From positions 124,001 through 188,000 of the forward strand of contig NZ_JAZDRJ010000006.1 of assembly GCF_047501535.1 (NCBI RefSeq): a stretch of 64,000 nucleotides of DNA. The letters are read 5' to 3'. This document shows positions 8,602 to 17,149 of this stretch, piece by piece (position 1 is the first letter of the stretch; every line of letters begins with the position of its first letter). A program made the position numbers and the translations under genes. This stretch comes from Yanghanlia sp047501535. GTDB lineage: Bacteria > Pseudomonadota > Gammaproteobacteria > Burkholderiales > Burkholderiaceae_B. Below the pieces are notes generated by a model that did no database searches, was not told the DNA's origin, and was given only the letters and a program-made list of their open reading frames with translations.

Positions 8602-9362
8602 GAAACAAAAATACCTTTCACGATCCGGTTCTGAAGGTTACGGGGCTGTCTGCGCGTTACGGTAAGGTGACGGCGGTCAGCGATGTTGATGTGGCGGTGA
8701 AAAGCAGCAGCATTGTTACCGTGATCGGCGCCAATGGGGCAGGCAAGTCGACTTTGCTGAACTCCCTAATGGGCTCATTACCCCTTTCAGGCAGCAGCAA
8801 CGGTTCCATTGAATACTTGGGCGCAGAGATTAGCGGCTGGCAGGTTGAGCGGCGGGTGGACGAGGGCATATCGTTGGTGCCCGAACGCCGCGAACTGTTT
8901 GGCAGCATGACGGTGGAAGACAACCTGCTACTGGGCGGTTTTCGTTTGCACAAGGCAGGCCAAAAGGGGTGGAGAGATACCATCGACGAAGTCTATGAGC
9001 TGTTCCCGCGTCTGAAGGAACGTCGTACCCAGTACGCCGGCACGCTGTCCGGCGGCGAACGGCAGATGCTGGCGGTCGGGCGCGCTCTGATGGCCCAGCC
9101 GCGCCTACTCATGCTTGACGAGCCCAGCCTTGGCTTGGCACCGCGTATCGTGCGCGAGATTTTTCACATCATTGGCCGCTTGCGCAGTACCGGGGTGGCC
9201 ATTTTGCTGGTAGAACAGAACGCTCGCGCTGCATTGCAGGTGGCTGATTACGGCTATGTGCTGGAAACCGGAGAGGTTGTTCTGGAAGGGCCAGCGAGTG
9301 AACTGGCCGATAACCCGCGAGTGATTGAAAGTTACCTGGGGTTGGGTAAGAAGAAAGCGTGA
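8598..9362 (+). CDS. LIV-type ABC transporter ATP-binding protein (LivF-like)
   Basis: The second ATPase of the plus-strand importer, 254 residues. All motifs are intact: Walker A GANGAGKST near residue 46, LSGGERQMLAVGRAL signature, Walker B LLMLDEPSLGLAP, and the H-loop region ILLVEQNARAA, where the LivF family has VEQN. The start overlaps the preceding stop (ATGA), so it is translationally coupled to the LivMG fusion and should pair with its ATPase half. It is the last gene of the operon, with a bidirectional terminator about 100 bases downstream. Confidence 0.94.
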   Translation: MRNKNTFHDPVLKVTGLSARYGKVTAVSDVDVAVKSSSIVTVIGANGAGKSTLLNSLMGSLPLSGSSNGSIEYLGAEISGWQVERRVDEGISLVPERRELFGSMTVEDNLLLGGFRLHKAGQKGWRDTIDEVYELFPRLKERRTQYAGTLSGGERQMLAVGRALMAQPRLLMLDEPSLGLAPRIVREIFHIIGRLRSTGVAILLVEQNARAALQVADYGYVLETGEVVLEGPASELADNPRVIESYLGLGKKKA

Positions 9363-9455
9363 TGCGGGGCTGCTGCGATTCCCACATAATGAACTGAACC
9401 TGCGCAATAGGCTGAAGTAACGCCTGGCCCGTAAGGCCAGGGCTCTATACCCAGC

Positions 9456-9498
9456 AAAAAAGCCATCGCATTTCTAGACTAATGCGATGGCTTTTTTT
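9456..9498. terminator. Bidirectional intrinsic terminator between the convergent LIV operons
   Basis: A perfect 11-bp stem (AGCCATCGCAT at 9461-9471, complement at 9482-9492) is flanked by a run of A on the left (9456-9461) and a run of seven T on the right (9492-9498). It is therefore a canonical terminator read from either side, serving livF from the left and livM from the right. Confidence 0.88.
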
Positions 9499-9524
9499 AT
9501 GTCCGGTGTTTCATGACCGGCGTT

Positions 9525-10502
9525 TCAGGCTGAGGCTTTGCGCCCACCCCAGCGGTGCAGAATTTCGCCGATGATGCCACGGCGGAAGGCCATGACGCAG
9601 ACAATGAAGATCAGGCCGATCACCATGGTGACGGATTCCCCAAGTACCTGGAACCATTCGATGCCTGTCCATTGAGCCAGGGCCCGGCCGAATTCGCCCA
9701 CCTTGTTTTCTAGTACGACCACGATGAGCGCACCCAGTACCGGGCCGAGAAAGGTACCCAGGCCGCCGATAAGCGTCATGAGTATGACCAAGCCGGACAT
9801 CTGCCAAGTGGCGTCAGATAGTGTGGCGGATACAAAGACCAGCGATTTTGTGGCGCCTGCCAGACCCGCCAGCGTGGCCGAAAGTACGAACACTAACAGC
9901 TTGAAGCGGGCGACGTCATAGCCCAGCGAGATGGTGCGGGCTTCGTTTTCGCGCAGGGCCTTGAGCACCTGCCCGAACGGCGAGTTCACCGTACGCCAGC
10001 ACACTAGGAAGCCTAGGATGAAGATGACCAAGACCAGGTAGTAAAGGTTGAGGTCGTCGCGCAGGTCGATGCCGAAGATGCTGCCGCGCGGAATGCCTTG
10101 CAAGCCGTCTTCGCCAAATGTAAAAGGCGCTTGTAGAAAGTAGAAGAAAATCATCTGCGCCATGGCCAGTGTGATCATGGCGAAATAGATGCCGCTGCGG
10201 CGGATAGCCAGGGCGCCCATGATAAGGCCTAGCACGGCGGCCACTGCGGTGCCGAACAACAGGCCCAGCAGCGTGGGAAAACCCCAAACGGTTAGCGCAT
10301 GGCCGGTAGCGTAGGCCGCTCCGCCCAGGAATGCTGCATGGCCGAAGGACAGCAGGCCTGTATAGGCCAGCAGCAGGTTGAAGGCGCAGGCGAATAGGGC
10401 ATAACACATGATCTTCATGATGAAGATCGGGTAGGCGCCCATGGCCGGCAGCAGCGCGATGATGATGACCAGAACAAGATAGCTTGCCAACTGACGGTTC
10501 AT
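9525..10502 (-). CDS. LIV-type ABC transporter permease (LivM-like)
   Basis: A 325-residue membrane protein with about eight to ten hydrophobic helices and the LivM signature LLAYTGLLSFGHAAFLGGAAY. The cytoplasmic coupling loop reads GQVLKALRENEARTISLGYD. It is the last gene of the minus-strand LIV operon, overlaps livH by four bases, and ends before the shared terminator. Unlike its plus-strand counterpart it is not fused to an ATPase. Confidence 0.93.
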   Translation of the reverse strand: MNRQLASYLVLVIIIALLPAMGAYPIFIMKIMCYALFACAFNLLLAYTGLLSFGHAAFLGGAAYATGHALTVWGFPTLLGLLFGTAVAAVLGLIMGALAIRRSGIYFAMITLAMAQMIFFYFLQAPFTFGEDGLQGIPRGSIFGIDLRDDLNLYYLVLVIFILGFLVCWRTVNSPFGQVLKALRENEARTISLGYDVARFKLLVFVLSATLAGLAGATKSLVFVSATLSDATWQMSGLVILMTLIGGLGTFLGPVLGALIVVVLENKVGEFGRALAQWTGIEWFQVLGESVTMVIGLIFIVCVMAFRRGIIGEILHRWGGRKASA

Positions 10503-11386
10503 TTTTCTTTCCCGAAAAGGCCTGCGGGGCGCAGCAGAAGGACGATGACCATGATGATGAAGACCACGGTGTTCGAGGCTTCAGGCCAGAAAACCTTGGT
10601 GAGCCCTTCGATAATGCCCAGGCCCAGACCGGTGACAATGGAGCCCATGATGGAACCCATGCCGCCGATAACAACCACAGCAAACACCACGATAATGAGG
10701 TTGGAGCCCATAAGAGGCGAAACCTGCATGATGGGGGCGGCAAGAACGCCCGCAAAACCAGCCAGTGCGACGCCAAAGCCGTAGGTGAGCGTCACCATTA
10801 GCGGGACGTTGACACCGAAGGCTTCCACCAGCTTGGGGTTTTCGGTGCCGGCTCGCAGCAAGGCGCCAAGACGGGTTTTTTCTATGATGAACCAAGTTGC
10901 CAAGCACACGACGATGGAGGCCACCACCACCCAGGCACGGTAAATCGGCAGATACATGAAACCCAGGTTTACGCCGCCCTGTAACACGGCAGGTGTGCTG
11001 TAGGGTTGGCCCGATACGCCGTAGAAGCTGCGAAAGATGCCCTCAAGCAGCAGGGTGATGCCGAAAGTCAGCAGCAAGCCGTAGAGATGGTCGAGCTTAT
11101 AAAGATGGCGGATCAGCGTTCTTTCAAGAAGGATGCCGAATGCGCCGACTACCAGGGGTGCGACGATCAGCATCACCCAGTAATTCAGGCCCAAGTAGGC
11201 CAGGCCCATCCAGGCGACAAATGCCCCCAACATATAGAGGGCGCCATGGGCGAAATTAATGATGTTCAACAGGCCGAAGATTACCGCCAGGCCCAAAGAC
11301 AGCACTGCGTAAAACGAGCCGTTGACCAGGCCTAGCAGCACTTGGCCGAGCAGTGCCTGGATGGGAATGCCGAAGAGGTCAGTCAT
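10499..11386 (-). CDS. LIV-type ABC transporter permease (LivH-like)
   Basis: A 295-residue permease with the LivH start LLGQVLLGLVNGSFYAVLSL and the central IEKTRLGALLRAGTENPKLV coupling loop. Length and helix pattern match LivH. It is separated from the upstream binding-protein gene by a strong intrinsic terminator and coupled to livM downstream through an ATGA overlap. It is the channel partner of LivM at 9525. Confidence 0.93.
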   Translation of the reverse strand: MTDLFGIPIQALLGQVLLGLVNGSFYAVLSLGLAVIFGLLNIINFAHGALYMLGAFVAWMGLAYLGLNYWVMLIVAPLVVGAFGILLERTLIRHLYKLDHLYGLLLTFGITLLLEGIFRSFYGVSGQPYSTPAVLQGGVNLGFMYLPIYRAWVVVASIVVCLATWFIIEKTRLGALLRAGTENPKLVEAFGVNVPLMVTLTYGFGVALAGFAGVLAAPIMQVSPLMGSNLIIVVFAVVVIGGMGSIMGSIVTGLGLGIIEGLTKVFWPEASNTVVFIIMVIVLLLRPAGLFGKEK

Positions 11387-11424
11387 ATCAGTTGGTGATC
11401 CATGATGATGCGGATGGCATGTGC

Positions 11425-11471
11425 AAAAACACGCGCCCCGTGCGCAAAAAAGTAATGTGGGGCGCGTGTTT
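11425..11471 (-). terminator. Intercistronic intrinsic terminator after the second SBP gene
   Basis: A perfect 13-bp stem (AAACACGCGCCCC at 11427-11439, complement at 11459-11471) with a 19-base loop ends on the minus strand in five T. It lies 10 bases past the binding-protein stop and upstream of livH, so it would lower transcription of the permease genes relative to the binding protein. The first LIV operon has the same arrangement. Confidence 0.82.
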
Positions 11472-11481
11472 GCTCAGGCGT

Positions 11482-12693
11482 TTACTTCTTCACCAGCTTG
11501 CAGGTGGACTCTTCAAGGGTGCCGTAGACTTTCTCGCCAGGCAGGCGCTCGACAACGTTGTAGTAATCCCAGTCGCGTGTGGATTCTGAGGGTTTCTTGA
11601 CTTGCATGAGATACATTTCGTGAATCATGCGCCCGTCTTCCCGTACATAACCGCCTTTACCGAAGAAGTCGTCGATCTTGTTGGACTTCATCCACTTCAT
11701 CATTTCGGTGCCGTCGTCGGTGCCGGTTTCCTTCACGCCCTTCAGGTAGAACAGAGCCGAAGAGTAGTCGGCTGCCTGAACGAAGGAAGGCATGCGTTTA
11801 TGTTTCTCGTAGAAGCGTTCGGCCCATTTGCGGGAGTCGTCGTCGAGATCCCAGTACCAGCCGGATGTCAGATACATGCCCTGGGTGGCATCCAGGCCCA
11901 GCGCGTGGACGTCGTTAATGAACACCAGCATGCCAGCCAGGTTGATGTTGGGTGTAACGCCGAATTCCTTGGCAGCCTTTACCGAGTTGATGAAGTCGCC
12001 GCCTGCGTTGGCTAGCCCAAGAATTTTGGCGCCCGATGATTGCGCCTGTAGCATGAAGGAAGAGAAGTCGGTGGTACTCAGCGGCGCACGTACATTGCCC
12101 AGTACCTTGCCACCGGAAGCCTTGACGACGGCTGCGGTGTCGCGCTCAAGCGCATGGCCGAAGGCGTAGTCGGCGGTCAGGAAGAACCAATCCTTGCCTC
12201 CCGCATTGACCACGGCTGAACCTGTGCCGCGAGCCAGTGCAGTCGTGTCGTAGGCATAGTGAATGGTGTAAGGCGTACAGTGGGCGTTGGTGAGGTCGGA
12301 TGCGCCCGCACCAATGGCGATAAAGGGCTTTTGTTTTTCTGCCGCGACACCGGCCATGGCTAGCGAGGTGCTAGAGTTGGTGCCACCAATCAGGAGATCC
12401 AGCTTTTGTTCGTCGAACCATTCGCGTGCGCGCGCCGAGGCGATGTCGGCCTTGTTCTGGTGGTCGGCAACCAATAACTCGATTTTCTTGCCGTTGATTT
12501 CTCCTCCCATGTCTTCAATGGCCATTCTGATGGACTCGCCACCTGCCGGACCATCGAGGTCGGAATAAACGCCCGACATATCGGTAATGAAACCGATACG
12601 AATGACGTCATCGGAAATACCTGCTGCATGTAGAGGGGCCATGGCGCCGAAACCGGCCACGGCCAAGATGGCGGGGAGGGTGCGAAGCTTCAT
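11482..12693 (-). CDS. LIV-type ABC transporter periplasmic substrate-binding protein
   Basis: A 403-residue Peripla_BP_6 protein. I chose the ATG at 12693 because AAGGAG sits 6-7 bases upstream and a clean signal peptide follows (MKLRTLPAILAVAGFGAMA...LHA); the open frame extends to 12738 with no ribosome site. The mature start reads DDVIRIGFITDMSGVYSDL. It is clearly paralogous to the orphan binding protein at 59026, sharing NQNKAD.A.ARAREWFD, WFFIT.DYAFGH and the LLQAQSSGA segment. Genes for both ATPases lie upstream and both permeases downstream. The ligand is unknown. Confidence 0.92.
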   Translation of the reverse strand: MKLRTLPAILAVAGFGAMAPLHAAGISDDVIRIGFITDMSGVYSDLDGPAGGESIRMAIEDMGGEINGKKIELLVADHQNKADIASARAREWFDEQKLDLLIGGTNSSTSLAMAGVAAEKQKPFIAIGAGASDLTNAHCTPYTIHYAYDTTALARGTGSAVVNAGGKDWFFLTADYAFGHALERDTAAVVKASGGKVLGNVRAPLSTTDFSSFMLQAQSSGAKILGLANAGGDFINSVKAAKEFGVTPNINLAGMLVFINDVHALGLDATQGMYLTSGWYWDLDDDSRKWAERFYEKHKRMPSFVQAADYSSALFYLKGVKETGTDDGTEMMKWMKSNKIDDFFGKGGYVREDGRMIHEMYLMQVKKPSESTRDWDYYNVVERLPGEKVYGTLEESTCKLVKK

Positions 12694-12774
12694 CGATCTG
12701 TCTCCTTGGTGATACCGGGATCGCCGGCGTGACTTCAAATCGTTGTTGGTTGTTCTTTATGTAAGCCCGGGCGA

Positions 12775-13485
12775 TCAGACCCCGAGCAAGGTATTGAGCT
12801 TCTCTTGCTTTTCTTCAAGTTCGGAGGCTTCCAACTGTTCGACGATCTGGCCGTGTTCGACCACATAGAAGCGATCGGCCAGTGGTGCAGCGAAACGGAA
12901 GTTTTGTTCGACCATCACGATGGTATAGCCCTTAGCTTTGAGCATGGTGATCATTCGGGCCAGCGCCTGGACGATAACCGGCGCAAGACCTTCGGAGATT
13001 TCGTCTAACAGCAGCAGATTGGCACCTGTGCGCAGAATGCGGGCGACGGCCAGCATCTGCTGCTCGCCCCCTGAAAGACGGGTTCCCGGCGAGTGGCGGC
13101 GTTCGTACAGGTTGGGGAACATGTCGTAGATTTCAGCCAGCGACATGCCGCCGCCCAGTGTGCCGATTGACGGTGGCAGCAACAGGTTTTCTTCGCAAGA
13201 AAGGCTGGCGAAGATGCCGCGTTCCTCCGGGCAATAACCCACGCCCAAATGGGCGATACGGTGGGTGGCCAAGCCGATGGCCTCGGTGCCTTGAATGCGC
13301 ACCGAACCTTTGCGTGAGCCGGTCAGGCCCAGTATGGCCCGTAATGTGGTGGTACGGCCCGAACCGTTGCGGCCCAGCAAAGTGACAACCTCGCCCTGGT
13401 TGACGCTGAAGTTCATGCCATGCAGGACATGCGACTCTCCGTACCAAGCGTGAAGATCACGGACTTCCAGTGCGGGAGTGCTCAT
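12775..13485 (-). CDS. LIV-type ABC transporter ATP-binding protein (LivF-like) with Arg in Walker A
   Basis: A 236-residue ATPase. The Walker A motif reads GRNGSGRTTT, with Arg44 (codon CGT, complement of 13354-13356) in place of the normally invariant Lys. Other motifs are canonical: LSGGEQQMLAVARIL signature, Walker B LLLLDEISEGLAP with the catalytic Glu, and MVEQNFRFA. The frame is intact and neighbours are normal, so this looks like a functional variant and not decay. Its partner LivG has an ordinary GKT. Its ATG overlaps the livG stop by four bases, so the two are coupled. A K-to-R change in this position usually impairs ATP hydrolysis in ABC proteins. Confidence 0.92.
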   Translation of the reverse strand: MSTPALEVRDLHAWYGESHVLHGMNFSVNQGEVVTLLGRNGSGRTTTLRAILGLTGSRKGSVRIQGTEAIGLATHRIAHLGVGYCPEERGIFASLSCEENLLLPPSIGTLGGGMSLAEIYDMFPNLYERRHSPGTRLSGGEQQMLAVARILRTGANLLLLDEISEGLAPVIVQALARMITMLKAKGYTIVMVEQNFRFAAPLADRFYVVEHGQIVEQLEASELEEKQEKLNTLLGV

Positions 13486-14255
13486 TGGTGGGCTCCTTGG
13501 AGTTCGCCGCTGGTTGTGCCCATATAGGCTTCCATGACGGCTGGGTTGCTGGACACCTCCGCGTAGCTGCCTTCCGCGAGAATGGCGCCGCGCGAGAGCA
13601 CGGTGATAGTGTCGGCGATCTGCGAAACCACGTTCATATTGTGTTCGACCATGAGAATCGTGCGGCCTTCGCTGACTTTCTTGATCAATTGCGTGACTCG
13701 GCTGACATCTTCGTGCCCCATGCCTTGAGTGGGTTCGTCCAGCAGCATGAGTTCAGGTTCCATCGCCAGTGTCGTGGCGATTTCCAAGGCTCGCTTACGG
13801 CCATACGGAAGATTGATGGTGGTTTCGTCGGCGAAGTCTTCGAGATCGACTTCTTCGAGCAATTCCATGGCACGGTCATTTAACTGGTTGAGGATTTTGT
13901 CGCTGCGCCAGAAATGAAAGGAGATGCCAGTGCCACGCTGCAGGCCGATACGTACGTTTTCCAGAACGGTCAGTTGTGGAAAGACGGCCGAGATTTGGAA
14001 AGAGCGGATTATGCCGCGCCGCGCGATATCGGCGGGGGCTTCGTGGGTTATCTCAACGCCATTGAAGAATATGCTGCCGGCAGTGGGGGTGAGAAATTTG
14101 GTGAGCAGATTGAAGCAGGTGGTTTTGCCTGCACCGTTTGGTCCGATGAGGGCATGGATGGTGCCGCGGCAGACTTTCAAATTGACATCGTTCACGGCGA
14201 CAAAGCCGCGGAATTCCTTCACGAGATTTCTTGTCTCGAGTATGTGATCAGCCAT
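13482..14255 (-). CDS. LIV-type ABC transporter ATP-binding protein (LivG-like)
   Basis: A 257-residue ATPase and the first gene of the minus-strand LIV operon. Walker A GPNGAGKTT is near residue 37, the signature is the LivG-type variant LPYGRKRALEIA, and Walker B is LMLLDEPTQGMGHED. The H-loop is MVEHNMNVV. It would form a heterodimer with the Walker-A-variant LivF encoded next. The promoter should lie in the 120-base gap to nth (14256-14375), where I could not define clear boxes. Confidence 0.94.
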   Translation of the reverse strand: MADHILETRNLVKEFRGFVAVNDVNLKVCRGTIHALIGPNGAGKTTCFNLLTKFLTPTAGSIFFNGVEITHEAPADIARRGIIRSFQISAVFPQLTVLENVRIGLQRGTGISFHFWRSDKILNQLNDRAMELLEEVDLEDFADETTINLPYGRKRALEIATTLAMEPELMLLDEPTQGMGHEDVSRVTQLIKKVSEGRTILMVEHNMNVVSQIADTITVLSRGAILAEGSYAEVSSNPAVMEAYMGTTSGELQGAHQ

Positions 14256-14375
14256 TCACTGCCTCATGGACGCATTGTGGTTACATCTTCAAGTTATGTG
14301 CAGTATGAAAGGAGACGAAAGCCGCCGCTATGCGGGTTTTTCATAGGTTTCTGGTAAACCCCCTCAGGGAAATTC

Positions 14376-15017
14376 CTAGCTTGTGGCGGGGGTCTTGGAT
14401 TTGTACTCGCAGAGGTCGGAAATGCCGCATTGCGGGCACTTTGGCTTGCGTGCGACACATACATAGCGGCCATGCAGAATCAGCCAGTGATGGGCATCCT
14501 GCAGGAAAGGTTTGGGAATCAGGCGCTCCAGCCGCCGCTCAACTTCCAGCACGTTTTTCCCTTTGGCGATTCCGGTGCGGTTGGCGACGCGAAATATATG
14601 GGTATCCACGGCAATAGTGGGTTGGCCGAAAGCGGTATTCAGTACCACATTGGCGGTTTTACGCCCCACGCCGGGGAGGGCTTCAAGGGCGGCGCGGTCG
14701 TTAGGCACTTCACCGCCATGCAGTTCCAGCAGCATGCGGCAGGTGGCGATGACATTGCGCGCCTTGGTACGAAACAGGCCGATGGTCTTGATGTATTCCG
14801 TCAGGCCTTCCTCGCCCAACGACAGTATGCCTTCCGGGGTGCCGTGTTGCGGAAAGAACTTGCGTGTCGCCAGGTTCACGGATACGTCGGTCGCCTGGGC
14901 AGAGAGAATCACCGCAATTAACAACTGGAAGGTGGTTTCGTATTCCAGTTCTGTGGTGGGATTGGGGTTGGCGGCTTGCAGGCGTTGGAAAATTTCAGTG
15001 CGTTTGGCGGCGTTCAT
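14376..15017 (-). CDS. nth: Endonuclease III (DNA glycosylase/AP lyase)
   Basis: Base-excision repair enzyme that removes oxidised pyrimidines. The 213-residue sequence has the helix-hairpin-helix LPGVGRKTANVVLN with the catalytic Lys, the catalytic Asp in AVDTHIFRVANR, and the C-terminal Fe-S cluster cysteines (C.. CPQCGISDLC). Its length matches E. coli Nth. The start overlaps the stop of the upstream ferredoxin gene, an arrangement shared with the rnfB-nth pairing of many proteobacteria. Confidence 0.97.
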   Translation of the reverse strand: MNAAKRTEIFQRLQAANPNPTTELEYETTFQLLIAVILSAQATDVSVNLATRKFFPQHGTPEGILSLGEEGLTEYIKTIGLFRTKARNVIATCRMLLELHGGEVPNDRAALEALPGVGRKTANVVLNTAFGQPTIAVDTHIFRVANRTGIAKGKNVLEVERRLERLIPKPFLQDAHHWLILHGRYVCVARKPKCPQCGISDLCEYKSKTPATS

Positions 15018-15649
15018 GAGGTGTGTCGGCGCGCACGTGCTTTGGCCAGCACGTCGGCAATCAGTTTCTTTTTGTCGGGTTCATTGGCGGGCAGAGAAGC
15101 CAGGGGCGCCTTGTTTGACAAGGTGCGGGCTGTCGGCCCGGCGGGTTCATTGTGCTGGCTTTCCAGGCGGCGCCGCCGGCCTTGATGGCGCAGGCGCGCG
15201 GCATTGGCATCGGTGCGTGTCCAATCTCGCCCTGCGGGTACCATTTCAATGCAATCGACTGGGCAAGGGGCCACGCATAGTTCACAGCCGGTGCACAGGT
15301 CGGGTACGACGGTGTGCATGAGCTTGTTAGCGCCCACAATGGCGTCAACCGGGCAGGCCTGAATGCACAGCGTGCAACCAATGCAATGCGCTTCGTCGAT
15401 GACTGCCACGTGCAAGGCATCGGGTGAATGCCCACAGGTAGGGTCCAGCGCCTGGGGCGCTTGCCCCAGCAGGTCGGCCAAGGCTTGCATTCCCGCGACA
15501 CCCCCCGGCGGGCAGCGGTTGATGGGTGCCTTGCCATCAGCCATGGCTTGGGCGTAAGGGCGGCAGCCTTCGTAGCCGCACTTGGTGCATTGAGTTTGCG
15601 GCAGCAGGGCGTCAATACGGTCGGCAAGAGGTGAAGAAGCGGACATCAA
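15014..15649 (-). CDS. RnfB-like electron transport ferredoxin
   Basis: A 211-residue iron-sulfur protein. The N-terminal part holds the RnfB/RsxB 4Fe-4S 'CxxCGYxGC' motif (QCTKCGYEGCRPYA and a later CPPGG), and two bacterial ferredoxin motifs follow (CIGCTLCIQACPVDAI and CTGCELCVAPCPVDCI). It lacks the N-terminal membrane helix of true RnfB, and no rnfACDGE genes are near. It is therefore a stand-alone RnfB-like ferredoxin coupled to nth, possibly supplying electrons or clusters; that role is inference. Confidence 0.9.
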   Translation of the reverse strand: MMSASSPLADRIDALLPQTQCTKCGYEGCRPYAQAMADGKAPINRCPPGGVAGMQALADLLGQAPQALDPTCGHSPDALHVAVIDEAHCIGCTLCIQACPVDAIVGANKLMHTVVPDLCTGCELCVAPCPVDCIEMVPAGRDWTRTDANAARLRHQGRRRRLESQHNEPAGPTARTLSNKAPLASLPANEPDKKKLIADVLAKARARRHTS

Positions 15650-15710
15650 AAAATCTCGGAATAAATCATTGCTGTGCCCGATTCCCGCCCGATAAGATCA
15701 GAGCCTGCTT

Positions 15711-15737
15711 AAAAAAACGGGGGCATGCCCCCGTTTT
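15711..15737 (-). terminator. Intrinsic terminator after the PHB depolymerase gene
   Basis: An 11-bp perfect stem (AAAACGGGGGC at 15714-15724, complement at 15727-15737) with a tight AT loop is followed on the minus strand by seven T (bases 15717-15711, partly in the stem). It ends the gene whose stop lies at 15764. Confidence 0.85.
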
Positions 15738-15763
15738 GTGTTGCTTGCGACCTGCGTTTCGCA

Positions 15764-17002
15764 TTACGAACTGGACACCTGCGCCTGGCGGATGAATTCG
15801 GCGATTTTCGGGCAAATGGTCTGGCGCCAGCGACGCCCTGAAAAAATACCGTAATGGCCTGCGCCCTTGGCAGTGTAATGCTGCTTGCGTGCGGCGGGAA
15901 TATTGCTGCACATATCAAGCGCGGCGCGAGTCTGGCCGGGGCCGGAAATATCGTCGAGCTCGCCTTCGATGGTGAAAAGGGCTGGCTTGGATATGGCTGC
16001 CGGGTCGACGATGCGACCATCGATTTCCCATGTTTTAAGCGGCAGTCGGTATTCCTGGAATACGGTGACGATGGTATCCAGATAGAACTCTGCGGGCAAA
16101 TCGACCACTGCATTGTATTCGTCGTAGAAACGGCGATGAGCTTCGGCATCGTTATCGCTGCCTTGCAGCAGGTCGAGGTAGAAGTCGTAATGCGACTTCA
16201 TGTGCCGGTCGGGGTTCATGGCGACAAAACCCGCATGCTGCAGAAAGCCGGGGTAGACACGTCGCCCCGCGCCCGGATAGCGGGGCGGAACACGATGGAT
16301 GACGGTGTCTTCAAACCAGGAATACGGTTTGGTAGTGGCCAGCCGGTTGACCTGGGTGGGGGATTCTCGGGTATCAAGCGGCCCGCCCATCATTACCATG
16401 CTCAGGGGCTGACAGGGCTCGTTGTCGGCGGCCATAAGAGAAATGGCCGCCATAACGGGCACAGTGGGCTGACAGACGGAAATGACATGCGTTTCCGGGC
16501 CCAGCCAGCGCAGGAAATCCTGCACGTAATGAACGTAATCGTTCAGATGGAACGGCCCTTCAGACTGCGGAACCATGCGGGCGTCGACCCAATCGGTGAC
16601 ATAGATGTCGTGATTGGGGAGCAGGGCGCGCACCGTATCGCGCAGCAGCGTGGCATGGTGGCCGGACATGGGTGCGACGAGCAGCACACGCGGGTCGGAT
16701 GGCCGAGAGGGCGGCAGCTCACGCTGGAAATGAACGAGGTTACAGAAAGGCTTTGAGTAAACGTTGTTTACCGTCACGGCGGCCTTTTGGCCGTCAATGA
16801 GGGTGTGCTCAAGTTGCCACGCCGGTTTTTCGTAAACCTTGCCCAGCCGGTGCACCAGCTCATAGGTGGCGGCAATATGCCGCGACACCGGCGTGTAGGC
16901 CAAAGGGCTGTAAGGATGTGAAAACACCAGCGAACTGGAATCGGTGAACCGCGAAAGCGGGTTCAAAAAGGCTCGTTGGAGCTCGTGAAGGTCATACAGC
17001 AT
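15764..17002 (-). CDS. phaZ: Intracellular polyhydroxybutyrate depolymerase
   Basis: Mobilises stored PHB granules inside the cell. The 412-residue protein has no signal peptide. It belongs to the PhaZ1 type, in which the lipase-box Ser is replaced by Cys: the nucleophile is Cys177 in HVISVCQPTVPV. Other conserved wording includes MLYDLHELQRAFLNP at the start and YFTIEGE-like LFTIEGELDDISGPGQT near the catalytic Asp, then GAGHYGIFSGRRWR with the catalytic His. It appears monocistronic, ending in its own terminator. It implies that this organism stores PHB. Confidence 0.95.
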   Translation of the reverse strand: MLYDLHELQRAFLNPLSRFTDSSSLVFSHPYSPLAYTPVSRHIAATYELVHRLGKVYEKPAWQLEHTLIDGQKAAVTVNNVYSKPFCNLVHFQRELPPSRPSDPRVLLVAPMSGHHATLLRDTVRALLPNHDIYVTDWVDARMVPQSEGPFHLNDYVHYVQDFLRWLGPETHVISVCQPTVPVMAAISLMAADNEPCQPLSMVMMGGPLDTRESPTQVNRLATTKPYSWFEDTVIHRVPPRYPGAGRRVYPGFLQHAGFVAMNPDRHMKSHYDFYLDLLQGSDNDAEAHRRFYDEYNAVVDLPAEFYLDTIVTVFQEYRLPLKTWEIDGRIVDPAAISKPALFTIEGELDDISGPGQTRAALDMCSNIPAARKQHYTAKGAGHYGIFSGRRWRQTICPKIAEFIRQAQVSSS

Positions 17003-17149
17003 TTTTTGTTATTCCCGTCCTGTGTAGTTGCGAGCCAGACGTACGCGCAGTCAATAAAGTACAGCTTTGATAGCGACATGCTGCCAGCGTGAACTTAACA
17101 AGGGATGACAGGAATAGGGGTTTTCCTGTGTTTCAAGGGCTGATGCGCT

